Part shown: piece by piece, positions 25,342-34,441 of the stretch
How positions within the stretch are numbered: position 1 is the stretch's first letter
Layout of the letters: every line of letters starts with the position of its first letter
Origin: Psychrobacillus psychrodurans
Lineage (GTDB): Bacteria; Bacillota; Bacilli; Bacillales_A; Planococcaceae
NCBI RefSeq assembly: GCF_027563345.1
Contig: NZ_JAMKBK010000007.1
Length of the DNA stretch: 64,000 nt
Reading direction: 5' to 3' (one strand)
Made by a program: the position numbers and the translations under genes
The notes under the pieces: generated by a model
Seen by the model: only the letters and a program-made list of their open reading frames with translations
Told to the model about the DNA's origin: nothing
Database searches by the model: none

Positions 25342-26130
25342 TTAGACATGCACTAGCTCTGTTGGTTTATTTGCATCCGTGTCATGAAGATGCACATATT
25401 CTCCTACAATCACACCACAGGACTGAAGTGTTTGTGCCACACTCATACGAGCCAGGTCCTTCATATTATTATCTTTGCTTAAATGTGATAAGTAGATATT
25501 CGTATTTTTCAGATCAATTACTTCACTCATGGCAACTGCAGCATCCTCATTGGAGACATGTCCCACGTCACTTAATATTCTTCGCTTAACTGACCAAGGA
25601 TAACGCCCCATCTGCAGCATACTAACATCGTGATTGCTTTCAAAGACAAAGGAGTCTGCCCCTTTAATAAGACCTTTCATCCGATCGCTCACGTAACCAG
25701 TATCTGTTATTAAAACAAGCTTCCTGTTGTTTTCGTGAAAAATGTAAAACATCGGGTCTGCTGCATCATGAGATACAGCAAAAGATTGGATATCAATGGA
25801 CCCAAACTGTTTTACTGTTTCCATATCAAATTGAAACCGCTGGTCTAGTGGAACTTTTCCGATAAGCGGATCCATTGCAGACCAGGTTTTTTGATTTGCA
25901 AAAATAGGAACTCCATACTTTCTAGCTAAGACCCCTAATCCTTTAATATGATCACTATGCTCATGTGTTATAAAAATCCCTGATAGCTTTTTAATATCAC
26001 GATCTATTTCCTGAAATAGCTCATCCATCTTTTTGCCACTTAGTCCTACGTCTACTAAAAAGGAATGCTCTTCATTTTCCACATAAACAGCATTACCGCT
26101 ACTACCACTTGCTAATACACTGAACTTCAT
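25342..26130 (-). CDS. walJ: Metallo-beta-lactamase-fold exonuclease-like protein WalJ (YycJ)
   Basis: 262 residues with the metal-binding motif THEHSDHIKG (about 55-64) and later SHDAADPM and LSHLSKDNN. Homologues of WalJ/YycJ are 5' to 3' exonucleases linked to mismatch repair and to coordination of replication with cell division. No signal peptide. Fifth gene of the wal operon, 12 bases after walI. Confidence 0.92.
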   Translation of the reverse strand: MKFSVLASGSSGNAVYVENEEHSFLVDVGLSGKKMDELFQEIDRDIKKLSGIFITHEHSDHIKGLGVLARKYGVPIFANQKTWSAMDPLIGKVPLDQRFQFDMETVKQFGSIDIQSFAVSHDAADPMFYIFHENNRKLVLITDTGYVSDRMKGLIKGADSFVFESNHDVSMLQMGRYPWSVKRRILSDVGHVSNEDAAVAMSEVIDLKNTNIYLSHLSKDNNMKDLARMSVAQTLQSCGVIVGEYVHLHDTDANKPTELVHV

Positions 26131-26142
26131 TGTTAAAACTCC

Positions 26143-26946
26143 TTATTCTACTACTGTTTGTTCCGTCTCTTTTGGTATCTTAATAACTCTTCCTTCTACT
26201 GCATTTACAAAATGTTCCTCAGTTTTTCCATCTATTAGTTCTACAACAATATGCCATGTTGGTGCAAAAACTTGTGTCTCTGTTACCTGAGCCAAAGTCG
26301 AGTATCCAAGTTCAATTTCTTTTATTGTTGAGTCTGGTTTTAAAAGAATATTATCATACAATATTTTAATCACCTGTAAATGCGGCACCAATTTTTGCGA
26401 CACATTATAATTCTCTAAGTCGTCTAGTATAGTCTGTTCATAACCAATAAGCTCGTTTTTATCATTCCAATGAACTACCAGCCTTGCATTCGAATTATAG
26501 TAAACCAGTCGTTTATCAACTTGTTGAAAGAACGTAGCTGTTTTACTTTCTTCATCTATATCCCAAAGGCCATAGGCTGATCCTCTTATTACTTGGTCAT
26601 GTACTATTTTTTCTAGTGTATTTTCATCGGTTATTTTTATAGGTTCATTAAGAGTGCTGACTAGTTTGACGCTGTCATGTATTTCGACTGTTTGATTTTC
26701 CATTCCTTCTATTTCTTCCAGTTTAAAATTATGGACGGTGCCTGAAACATAAGAAGCTTCATGGATCCCTTTATCTGTCTCCAAAATTTTTATATTATCC
26801 AAAAAAAGCTTTTCCGAGATAGGTGTATCATTAGGAATGTCAATTTGTTGAGATTCAGTATACCGATTCATATATAGCGAAAGTAAGAATACGTTTAAAA
26901 TAGAAAATACAATAATAAATATAGTCTTTGTTTTATTCCAATCCAT
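26143..26946 (-). CDS. walI: WalK-regulating membrane protein WalI (YycI)
   Basis: 267 residues from the ATG 8 bases after GGAGG; a GTG three codons earlier lies within that site. One N-terminal membrane segment (TIFIIVFSILNVFLLSLYM), then an outer domain. WalI binds WalH and the WalK kinase at the membrane and dampens (B. subtilis) or modulates its activity. It overlaps walH by 14 bases. Confidence 0.92.
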   Translation of the reverse strand: MDWNKTKTIFIIVFSILNVFLLSLYMNRYTESQQIDIPNDTPISEKLFLDNIKILETDKGIHEASYVSGTVHNFKLEEIEGMENQTVEIHDSVKLVSTLNEPIKITDENTLEKIVHDQVIRGSAYGLWDIDEESKTATFFQQVDKRLVYYNSNARLVVHWNDKNELIGYEQTILDDLENYNVSQKLVPHLQVIKILYDNILLKPDSTIKEIELGYSTLAQVTETQVFAPTWHIVVELIDGKTEEHFVNAVEGRVIKIPKETEQTVVE

Positions 26947-28258
26947 ATTTTGCACCTCCTAATAACTCGGGAGATATACGTATCCAGCTTCCACTCTCCA
27001 CGTAGTACCAAGAAGGTTCCAGATTAAACTGAGACTCGGTCTCATCTCGGGATAAATAATATCCAATTACAACATCATCAATAGTACTCGTATCAGTATC
27101 TGTTGCAGTAGATAGAAAATCATAAATTGACTGTCCTGAAGCTAGCTGTACTTCCCTTGTTTTCAAAGGAACAGCAGCAGTAAGCGTGTAAAGAGGGCGC
27201 ATATATTGATGCACTCGATCAGTTCCCCACTTTAGTGAGATTTCATATATCTCCCTACCAAAAACCGGTAGGCCAGCAAAATACAGTTGATAATTAATTT
27301 GACGATTTTCAGTATTCATTCGGGAATAGCGGTAGTCATCTGTCCATCCGTTATGCTCATTGACAAAATTTAAGCTATTTTGAATGAGATCTACAGACTT
27401 TGCTGGGTTTTCATTCTCCGAAGCAGGATGAACATAGTTTAAACTTCTAGTACTAAAATTCACTTTCATTAACGCACTATCATCCGTGAATTGTTGTTCA
27501 TTCATACTAACAGGATTACTTCTCACTAGGTTTGGATTATTAAATAGAGCATCTTTAAATTTATCGGTATTAATGTCTTTAATGGAATAAGTATAACTCA
27601 GGATATTTTCTGGTGTCGATGAAACGTATACCGATAATTTATCGTCTGTAATTATTTCATTATACACTTGCATAGTTTCTGTATGCTTTAAAATACGATT
27701 GGTAAACCCTGCATTATTTACTTTTTCTGCAGTTGCCGTATACATCTTCTGCTGTGATGTACTAATAAAATAAATGTTTAAACTATCCGAGGTTTCCACA
27801 TTCCAATCGATTATTAAACGATTAAAATGAGCATCCGGAAAAACCTGTTCTGTAAAAGTTAAGCTAGTGCCTAAAACTTCAACAGGGACATCTGCTGCAA
27901 AAAAGAAACTTGCACGATTAGGTGTTTTTATAAACTCATTTATTTGATCGGTACTTAACTTATTACTAGATAACTCGACCTTTTGAATTTCCCATTTTTT
28001 CATGTTAATGAACACTGATTCGATTGGTTGACTGTTAAAAGTTCCTTTTAGCCCATCCTTTTGGCTAACAATCATACGATACGGTTTGATAATGTCTTCC
28101 ATTTCCTTTTTTTCAGCAATGGCTATATCTACAGTTGTTCCTTCATTTGACTGGATAACCGGTGAATATGTCCATATAGCAAAAGTTAAGGAAAAACTGA
28201 GGAGAATAAGTAAGACTAAAACAACTGATTTTACTTGCTCAATATATTTCAATCCCAT
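26933..28258 (-). CDS. walH: WalK-regulating membrane protein WalH (YycH)
   Basis: 441 residues; one N-terminal membrane segment (SVVLVLLILLSFSLTFAIWTY, about 11-31) followed by an outer domain with the YycH pattern. It partners WalI in the control of WalK. It overlaps walK by 10 bases at its start and walI by 14 bases at its end, so the operon is tightly coupled. Confidence 0.92.
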   Translation of the reverse strand: MGLKYIEQVKSVVLVLLILLSFSLTFAIWTYSPVIQSNEGTTVDIAIAEKKEMEDIIKPYRMIVSQKDGLKGTFNSQPIESVFINMKKWEIQKVELSSNKLSTDQINEFIKTPNRASFFFAADVPVEVLGTSLTFTEQVFPDAHFNRLIIDWNVETSDSLNIYFISTSQQKMYTATAEKVNNAGFTNRILKHTETMQVYNEIITDDKLSVYVSSTPENILSYTYSIKDINTDKFKDALFNNPNLVRSNPVSMNEQQFTDDSALMKVNFSTRSLNYVHPASENENPAKSVDLIQNSLNFVNEHNGWTDDYRYSRMNTENRQINYQLYFAGLPVFGREIYEISLKWGTDRVHQYMRPLYTLTAAVPLKTREVQLASGQSIYDFLSTATDTDTSTIDDVVIGYYLSRDETESQFNLEPSWYYVESGSWIRISPELLGGAKYGLE

Positions 28259-30072
28259 TCACCTACCTCATCCGTTAAAATATCCAATGTGAAGAAAATG
28301 GTCGTTCCTTGGCCTTCTTCGCTTTCTGCCCATATTCTACCACCATGGGCTTCAATCATTTCCCGGGCAATTGCTAAACCTAGCCCTGTACCACCCATAG
28401 ATCTTGCTCTTGCTCGATCTACTCTGTAAAAGCGATCAAAGACTCGATCTACATTTTCAGATGGAATCCCCATTCCATCATCAGAAATCATTACTTTCAA
28501 AATGGAATCCGTCACAACTACTCCAAAACGTATATTCCCACCATCTGGAGAATATTTAATCGCATTTGAGATAATATTATCGATTACTTGTGTTAACTTA
28601 TCAGTATCGATATCCACATAATAGGCTTTATCTGAGAGCATGCGGACAAAGGTAACATGATCAGACTTGGAAAGTTCAAATCTGTCTATAATCCGGTTGA
28701 AGAACTGATTAAAATTAACAATCTCTCGATTCAAATCATAGTCTCTGCTATCCATTTTAGATAATTGTAGAAGATCATTTACAAGTCGAATCATTCGATG
28801 GGTCTCTGTTTGAGTTACTTGTAAGAAAGAGGGGGCTATTTCCTCGTCTTTCCAAGCACCATCAGCTAACGCCTCCAAGTAACTACTCATTGTAGTAAGT
28901 GGTGTACGTAATTCATGGGAAACATTCGCTACAAATTCTCTTCTTTCTATATCCACTTTTTCTTGTTCGGTATTATCGTGTAATACTGCGATTAAACCGT
29001 TAACGAAGCCAGTTTCTTTTTGAATAACCGAAAAATTGGCACGTAAGATAAATGGCCGTTCATTGGAGCTTAAATCCAAGTTAAGAGCTTCTTTTAAGTG
29101 TATTAAATCTTCAAAGGAGTGTTCGGAGTCTATTCCAAGCACAGATATAATCGGACGATTTAATACCATTTCCCTTGGTATACGCAATAATCTAAGTGCA
29201 GGATCGTTTATCAATATAACTCTACCTTTACGGTCAGTTGCTAATACCCCATCTGTCATGTTGGTTAAAACGGAGGCTAGCTTTCTTCGTTCTGCTTCCG
29301 TTGTAGATTGAGATTCTTGCAGTCTATTCGTCAAATGATTAAAAGCAATTGCCAGTTGTCCAATTTCATCACTTCCATATACTCGTACTTTTCTGGAAAA
29401 GTTACCTTTTGCCATGGCTTGAGCTTGTCGTCTCATATCGGAAATTGGACGTGTAATTGTCTGGGCAATTAGTATTCCTAATATAACTGTAATGACTAAA
29501 GCCATTGCAGTACCTCCGGCAAGTATTCGATTAATTTCATTCATCTGTCCAAACACATTTTCAATATTAGATTCTATATATAATGTTCCAATTACTTCTC
29601 CTTTTGAAATAATAGGTGTAGCTAAAACCCAAATTCTAACATCACTTTTTCTATCTAACGATATATTTTCTTGTGCAGCTTCTGCTGTAATGGATTTACG
29701 AACTAGATCATCCATTGATCGTTGGCCAACAATCGACTGGTTGTTTGAATCTGAGGTTGCCAAAATCTGATACCTAGCATCTATAACGCGTACTTCTTTA
29801 ATATCAATTGAATTGAGACCAGCCAAAATAGAATATAAACTTTGTTCTGGTGTTTGGTCTTCTTCGCTCCGTATTTTTATCATTTCTTCCCGTGCACTAT
29901 ATTCTATTAAGCTAACTCGATCAGTTATTGATTCTTGAAAGTTTTCTCTTAATGTCTTCTCTAGGCCACGAACAAAATATAATCCTATAATTTGCATAGC
30001 AATAATAATAAGTAATACATAAATCAGCACAATCTTTACGTGAATCGATTTAAAGTATCCAACCTTTTGCAT
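28249..30072 (-). CDS. walK: Essential cell-wall sensor histidine kinase WalK (YycG)
   Basis: 607 residues: membrane segment 12-34, an outer PAS-like domain, membrane segment about 188-207, HAMP, cytoplasmic PAS (about 260-370), His386 in FVANVSHELRTPL and a HATPase domain with MGIPSENVDRVFDRFYRVD and GTGLGLAIA. It phosphorylates WalR in response to the state of peptidoglycan and the divisome. Full length for the family. Confidence 0.97.
   Translation of the reverse strand: MQKVGYFKSIHVKIVLIYVLLIIIAMQIIGLYFVRGLEKTLRENFQESITDRVSLIEYSAREEMIKIRSEEDQTPEQSLYSILAGLNSIDIKEVRVIDARYQILATSDSNNQSIVGQRSMDDLVRKSITAEAAQENISLDRKSDVRIWVLATPIISKGEVIGTLYIESNIENVFGQMNEINRILAGGTAMALVITVILGILIAQTITRPISDMRRQAQAMAKGNFSRKVRVYGSDEIGQLAIAFNHLTNRLQESQSTTEAERRKLASVLTNMTDGVLATDRKGRVILINDPALRLLRIPREMVLNRPIISVLGIDSEHSFEDLIHLKEALNLDLSSNERPFILRANFSVIQKETGFVNGLIAVLHDNTEQEKVDIERREFVANVSHELRTPLTTMSSYLEALADGAWKDEEIAPSFLQVTQTETHRMIRLVNDLLQLSKMDSRDYDLNREIVNFNQFFNRIIDRFELSKSDHVTFVRMLSDKAYYVDIDTDKLTQVIDNIISNAIKYSPDGGNIRFGVVVTDSILKVMISDDGMGIPSENVDRVFDRFYRVDRARARSMGGTGLGLAIAREMIEAHGGRIWAESEEGQGTTIFFTLDILTDEVGEWD
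28358..28371. promoter_or_regulatory. Noc-binding-site-like sequence in walK
   Basis: ATTTCCCGGGCAAT differs from the Noc consensus ATTTCCCGGGAAAT at one position. A second near match lies 2.6 kb away, and noc itself is in this window. Confidence 0.45.
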
Positions 30073-30078
30073 TAAATT

Positions 30079-30783
30079 CTACTCCTGTTCAGGACTTCGT
30101 AAATAGTATCCTACACCTCTTCTAGTTACTATCCATGTTGGATGACTTGGATTATCTTCAATTTTTTCACGTAATCGTCGAATTGTTACATCTACTGTAC
30201 GGACATCACCAAAGTAATCGTACCCCCATACTGTTTGTAGTAAATGTTCACGAGTCATGACTTGTCCTATATGTTTTGCCAAGTAATGCAAAAGCTCAAA
30301 TTCTCGATGCGTAAGCTCTATTGTTTCTTCCCTTTTTAACACCAGATACGCATCTGGTTGAATAGTCAGTGGACCAATAACTATTTCATTTGTCAATACT
30401 TCTGCATCTTCTTGAATAGTTTGGTGTCTACGCATATTTGCTTTAACTCGAGCGATTAATTCTCTAGTACTAAATGGTTTTGTAACATAATCATCTGCAC
30501 CTAGCTCTAGTCCCAGCACTTTATCTATCTCTGAATCTTTTGCAGTCAGCATGATAATAGGAAAATCATATTTTTTTCGAATTTCTCTACAAACTTCCAT
30601 TCCATCTTTGTTAGGAAGCATAATATCTAATAACATTAAATCTGGTTGATCCTCTTCTACCTTCTTTAATGCCTCATCGCCATTATATGCACAGGCTACT
30701 TGATACCCTTCTTTTTTTAAGTTAAATTGCAGTATGTCTGCAATTGGTTTTTCGTCATCTACAACTAATATTTTCTTACTCAT
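30079..30783 (-). CDS. walR: Essential response regulator WalR (YycF)
   Basis: 234 residues: receiver with phospho-Asp53 (MLLDIMLP), Lys105-region TKPFSTRELIARV and an OmpR-type winged helix at the C-terminus (TREHLLQTVWGYDYFGDVRT, RRGVGYYLR). It controls autolysin and cell-wall genes. First gene of the operon; the ribosome site is GGGGG. Confidence 0.97.
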   Translation of the reverse strand: MSKKILVVDDEKPIADILQFNLKKEGYQVACAYNGDEALKKVEEDQPDLMLLDIMLPNKDGMEVCREIRKKYDFPIIMLTAKDSEIDKVLGLELGADDYVTKPFSTRELIARVKANMRRHQTIQEDAEVLTNEIVIGPLTIQPDAYLVLKREETIELTHREFELLHYLAKHIGQVMTREHLLQTVWGYDYFGDVRTVDVTIRRLREKIEDNPSHPTWIVTRRGVGYYLRSPEQE

Positions 30784-30927
30784 TTTTAGTCCCCCTTATT
30801 CTCGTATTCTATATTTAACTCAATTGAATTATTTTTAACAATAATAATATTAACTTTAACATTGTTTTAGGCTTCATGCATCTCTCAAGAAGCGGTGGTG
30901 CTATAGTTCGACTTACTTTGACAAATT

Positions 30928-30941
30928 ATTTCCCAGGAAAT
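30928..30941. promoter_or_regulatory. Noc-binding-site-like sequence upstream of walR
   Basis: ATTTCCCAGGAAAT, one mismatch to the palindromic Noc consensus, in the gap between walR and the M23 peptidase terminator. Confidence 0.5.
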
Positions 30942-30944
30942 TCA

Positions 30945-30978
30945 TAAAAAAGAGACAGTCCATATTGCGACTGTCTCT
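30945..30978 (-). terminator. Terminator of the M23 peptidase gene
   Basis: AGAGACAGTC and GACTGTCTCT form a 10-base stem with 8-base loop, and six T follow on the minus strand. Confidence 0.9.
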
Positions 30979-30983
30979 ATATA

Positions 30984-32462
30984 TTATTTATTTAATACAG
31001 TTAAAGGATTAATTGTAACACCATTTTTTTCCACTTCGAAATGTAGATGTGTTCCTGTAGAACGCCCAGTACTTCCCATTACACCAATTTTAGTGCCTGT
31101 TGGAACTACTTGCCCTACTTCCGCTGTAATAGAAGAAAGATGTGCATACGTTGTTTTGTACCCATTTTGATGATCGATGATTACACGGTTGCCATATGTA
31201 CCATCCCAACCAGCCGCAACTACAATTCCATTATCTGCTGCTTTTATTGTAAAACCACTTGGTCTTGCGATATCGATACCTTCATGTTGGCGGCCCCAAC
31301 GATATCCCATTTTACTAGAAATATATCCACCTTCAGCTGGCCAAGCAAATACTCCCGAGCCGCGTGAAGGAATTACTTTCGTTCCTTTTAATACAATGTG
31401 CTCTTTTGGTTCTACAAGAATTTTTTCTTCTACAATAGATTGACCAACTTGTACTCCATTCTCTTTGCGAATTAAGTAAGTTGCCTCTTTTTGACCATCC
31501 GAACCTTCTTGTTTTACCTTCGTATCACCTTTATACATATCCTCTGTTTCTTCTACTTTTTTCGTATGTATTATGGCTTCTACTGCTTTTTTCTCATACT
31601 GTACTTCTATATTAATAAGTGGTTTTAGAACTGTTACATTTAACTCTTGACCTATTTGTAATACGGTAGAATCCGTTACACCAGGATTAAGTGCTATAAG
31701 TTCTGCAGATGTTAAATTATGCTTATTAGCAATAGTACCTAAAACATCGCCTTCTGCCACAGTATATAACTCTTTTTCTAATGTTCCTTCTAAAAGTAGT
31801 TTCACAGCATCGTCTGGTGAAACAATCCGATTAGGAGCTGTGTCTACTGTAACTCCTGATACTTTTTCTTTTAAGATTAAATTAGCAATACGAGTTTCAT
31901 TTTCTTTTAACTTGGGTAAAGATTCACTAGTATTATTTCTAGCTTCCAGTGTGTTCAGCTCTTCTTCTGAAACAAAATGTAACTTTAGTTTTCTTAAAGC
32001 TTCATCGTAAGCCTCTAAGTCTTTGACGTAGACTGCCATCTCGTCATTGATCGATAATGCAAATGCTTTTGCCTCTACATCTATTAAGCCATCCAGCTTT
32101 TGAAGTGTAGTCTCGTCATTTGTATTGGGAGTAAATACTTGTTCTGGTACTACCGATAAATTAGATCCAGCTGTTAAAGTCATGTTTTTAAACTGGGAGC
32201 TAGATTCTTCAATCTTTTTGTCGAGCATTGATTGTATTTTGGTTTGATCCGAAATAGCCCCTACATATTGACCATCCGTATATATATGGTATATTTCTTT
32301 TAATGTATTGCTTTCACTTTCTTTTGCAAAAGCCATATTAAACGAAATACTTGAGATAAGTAAAACTGATACGGCTGCTTTTTTCACCATATTTGACTTT
32401 CCGTTTGAAAGAACATCCAGTTTTGATACCTTTTGTTCCTCATTCTTACTTTTCAAAAACAT
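30984..32462 (-). CDS. M23 peptidoglycan endopeptidase with LysM and G5 domains
   Basis: 492 residues. An N-terminal membrane segment or signal (KKAAVSVLLISSISFNMAFA) leads into a long linker region, a LysM wall-binding domain (VAEGDVLGTIANKHNLTSAE, about 235-280), a G5 domain (about 285-365) and a C-terminal LytM/M23 domain with HEGID, then YAHLS and HLHFE as zinc and catalytic motifs. It should cut peptidoglycan cross-links at the cell surface. It sits just upstream of walR, whose regulon contains such hydrolases, and a WalR-like box lies before it. Confidence 0.88.
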   Translation of the reverse strand: MFLKSKNEEQKVSKLDVLSNGKSNMVKKAAVSVLLISSISFNMAFAKESESNTLKEIYHIYTDGQYVGAISDQTKIQSMLDKKIEESSSQFKNMTLTAGSNLSVVPEQVFTPNTNDETTLQKLDGLIDVEAKAFALSINDEMAVYVKDLEAYDEALRKLKLHFVSEEELNTLEARNNTSESLPKLKENETRIANLILKEKVSGVTVDTAPNRIVSPDDAVKLLLEGTLEKELYTVAEGDVLGTIANKHNLTSAELIALNPGVTDSTVLQIGQELNVTVLKPLINIEVQYEKKAVEAIIHTKKVEETEDMYKGDTKVKQEGSDGQKEATYLIRKENGVQVGQSIVEEKILVEPKEHIVLKGTKVIPSRGSGVFAWPAEGGYISSKMGYRWGRQHEGIDIARPSGFTIKAADNGIVVAAGWDGTYGNRVIIDHQNGYKTTYAHLSSITAEVGQVVPTGTKIGVMGSTGRSTGTHLHFEVEKNGVTINPLTVLNK

Positions 32463-32561
32463 GATAAAGCCCCTTCCAAACTATCTGTAAAATCTTCAAT
32501 CATTTTCATGCTTCTCTAATTTAACATATTTGAAATGAAGATGTGTAGCTTTCTAGACGGT

Positions 32562-32578
32562 TGTAAAGAAACTGTAGT
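32562..32578 (+). promoter_or_regulatory. WalR-box-like sequence
   Basis: TGTAAA, five bases, TGTAGT matches the WalR consensus TGTWAH-N5-TGTWAH except for one G. It is about 100 bases upstream of the M23 gene but oriented against it, so the link is weak. Confidence 0.3.
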
Positions 32579-32774
32579 ATTGGTTCCATATATTACATTA
32601 TTTTTTCAATTTATGGAAATATATAATCGTTTTTACCTAATAATTCGATTTTTATAAATTAGTTTTCTCCAAATTATTCATATTTTATACATAAAGCAGT
32701 AAAAATCTTTGTTATATTTGTCATAATAGAAGATTCACATAGTGAAGCTTTTTCAAATTTCTACATTAACAGAC

Positions 32775-32815
32775 AAAAAACCGTCAAAAAGCTTATGCTT
32801 CTTGACGTTTTTTTT
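32775..32815 (-). terminator. Terminator of purA
   Basis: CGTCAAGAAGC pairs with GCTTTTTGACG (one mismatch) around a 4-base loop, with T tracts on both strands. Confidence 0.9.
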
Positions 32816-32820
32816 GTTCA

Positions 32821-34107
32821 CTATTTCCAAACACTTGTAATGATATTAGTTTGGGTACGATCTGGTCCAACTGAGAAAATGGATATTTGTACTCCTGTAA
32901 GTTGAGAAATACGCTCTAAGTAATGACGAGCTGTTTCAGGAAGTTCATCTAAAGATTTACAGTTAGTAATATCTTCACTCCAACCAGGCATTTCTTCATA
33001 AACTGGTTCACATTCACTTAAAATACGAAGATTAGCTGGATATTCTGTAATTAATTCACCTTTATACTTATATGCAGTACATAATTTAACTGTATCTAAA
33101 CCAGTCAATACGTCAATAGAGTTAACTGTTAAATCAGTTAAACCACTTACGCGTCGAGCATGTCTAATTACTACTGTGTCAAACCAACCAATACGACGTG
33201 GTCTACCTGTAGTTGTCCCATATTCTTTACCAACTTCACGGATTTGATTTCCTATTTCATCAAATAACTCCGTTGGGAAAGGACCATCACCTACACGTGA
33301 TGTATATGCTTTACAAACACCTACTACATGGTTTATTTTTGTTGGACCTACTCCCGCACCAATTGTTACTCCACCAGCTACTGGATTTGAAGAAGTTACA
33401 AATGGATAAGTACCTTGATCGATATCCAACATAACTCCCTGTGCACCTTCAAATAAAACACGACGACCATCATCTAATGCGTCATTTAATACTTTTGAAG
33501 TATCCGTAACATATTTGGCGATCTCTTGCCCATAGGTATAGAATTCTTCTAGTATTTCCTCTGAAGTAAATCCTTCTGTTTCGTAAAACTTCTCAAACAT
33601 TCTATTCTTTTCTTGTAAGTTAAGTTCTAATTTTTCTTTAAACACTTCATAGTCCAGAAGGTCAGCAATACGGATTCCAACACGTGCAGCTTTGTCCATA
33701 TAAGCCGGTCCAATACCTTTACCTGTCGTACCAATTTTATTTGCTCCTCTGCGAGCTTCTTCCACTTCATCTTGTTTTAAGTGGTATGGAAGAATAACAT
33801 GTGCACGATTAGAAATACGTAAGTTTTCGGTTGTTACTCCGCGTTCATGCAATCCTTTTAGTTCTTTCACAAGTGCTCTAGGATCTACTACCATTCCGTT
33901 TCCTATAACAGAAATTTTATCTTTATAGAAAATTCCTGATGGAATCAAGTGAAGCTTGTACGTTTCTCCTCCAAAAATAATTGTATGACCTGCATTATTA
34001 CCGCCTTGGTAACGTGCAATTACTTCTGAGTTTTCGGATAGAAAGTCTGTGATTTTCCCTTTACCTTCGTCTCCCCATTGTGTTCCAACTACTACTACTG
34101 ATGGCAT
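32821..34107 (-). CDS. purA: Adenylosuccinate synthetase
   Basis: 428 residues, the usual length (430 in B. subtilis). Starts MPSVVVVGTQWGDEGKGKITD with the GDEGKGK phosphate loop; the IMP/Asp-binding NNAGHT and the TTTGRPRR stretch are present. It joins IMP and aspartate using GTP, the first step from IMP to AMP. Single gene with own promoter and terminator. Confidence 0.97.
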   Translation of the reverse strand: MPSVVVVGTQWGDEGKGKITDFLSENSEVIARYQGGNNAGHTIIFGGETYKLHLIPSGIFYKDKISVIGNGMVVDPRALVKELKGLHERGVTTENLRISNRAHVILPYHLKQDEVEEARRGANKIGTTGKGIGPAYMDKAARVGIRIADLLDYEVFKEKLELNLQEKNRMFEKFYETEGFTSEEILEEFYTYGQEIAKYVTDTSKVLNDALDDGRRVLFEGAQGVMLDIDQGTYPFVTSSNPVAGGVTIGAGVGPTKINHVVGVCKAYTSRVGDGPFPTELFDEIGNQIREVGKEYGTTTGRPRRIGWFDTVVIRHARRVSGLTDLTVNSIDVLTGLDTVKLCTAYKYKGELITEYPANLRILSECEPVYEEMPGWSEDITNCKSLDELPETARHYLERISQLTGVQISIFSVGPDRTQTNIITSVWK

Positions 34108-34157
34108 TTGCCAGCACCTCCGTCAGACATTTCATATGTCCTGATTCAAACAGTGTA

Positions 34158-34186
34158 ATTGTACCAATCTAAATGCACTTAGTCAA
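34158..34186 (-). promoter_or_regulatory. Sigma-A promoter of purA
   Basis: TTGACT and TACAAT with exactly 17 bases between, about 50 bases upstream of the start codon. Confidence 0.8.
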
Positions 34187-34198
34187 CTGATTTAATGC

Positions 34199-34246
34199 AA
34201 AAACACGAACACAAAATGCACTATTACATTTATTGTTCGTGTTTTT
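34199..34246. promoter_or_regulatory. Palindrome with CGAAC cores upstream of purA
   Basis: AAAAACACGAACA and TGTTCGTGTTTTT face each other across 22 bases just upstream of the purA -35. CGAAC is the core of PurR boxes, but the cores are 24 bases apart while PurR sites usually have about 16-17. The stem with a T run could instead be a terminator, for dnaB on the minus strand. Confidence 0.5.
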
Positions 34247-34306
34247 ATCATCAAGTTCTGCCATTATTAACTATTTTTTAAAAGTACTTACCAAAAAGCT
34301 TAAACA

Positions 34307-34439
34307 CTTGCACTTTTCTAGTCTAGCTCCAGCGCCTAGCCCCTCGAGTCGCTTCAGGCTTTCAAGTAAAGGCAAAGAGCGCCTTTACGTGAAATCCTTC
34401 CAGCGCTTGTCAGGGCTACATAGGCGCTTGCACTTTTCT
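34307..34439. repeat. Bacillales-type interspersed GC-rich repeat between 13-base direct repeats
   Basis: A GC-rich block (CTAGCTCCAGCGCCTAGCCC, CTCGAGTCGCTTC ... GCGCTTGTCAGGGCTACATA) lies between two copies of CTTGCACTTTTCT whose starts are exactly 120 bases apart. This block resembles an interspersed element seen in many Bacillaceae genomes (from memory). It abuts the dnaB stop codon and could act as transcript 3' end. Confidence 0.6.
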
Positions 34440-34441
34440 TA

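Noticed and set aside
32562..32578. Firm WalR regulation of the M23 peptidase gene
   Set aside because: The box has a mismatch and faces away from the gene, so it is kept only as a weak feature and not as a finding.
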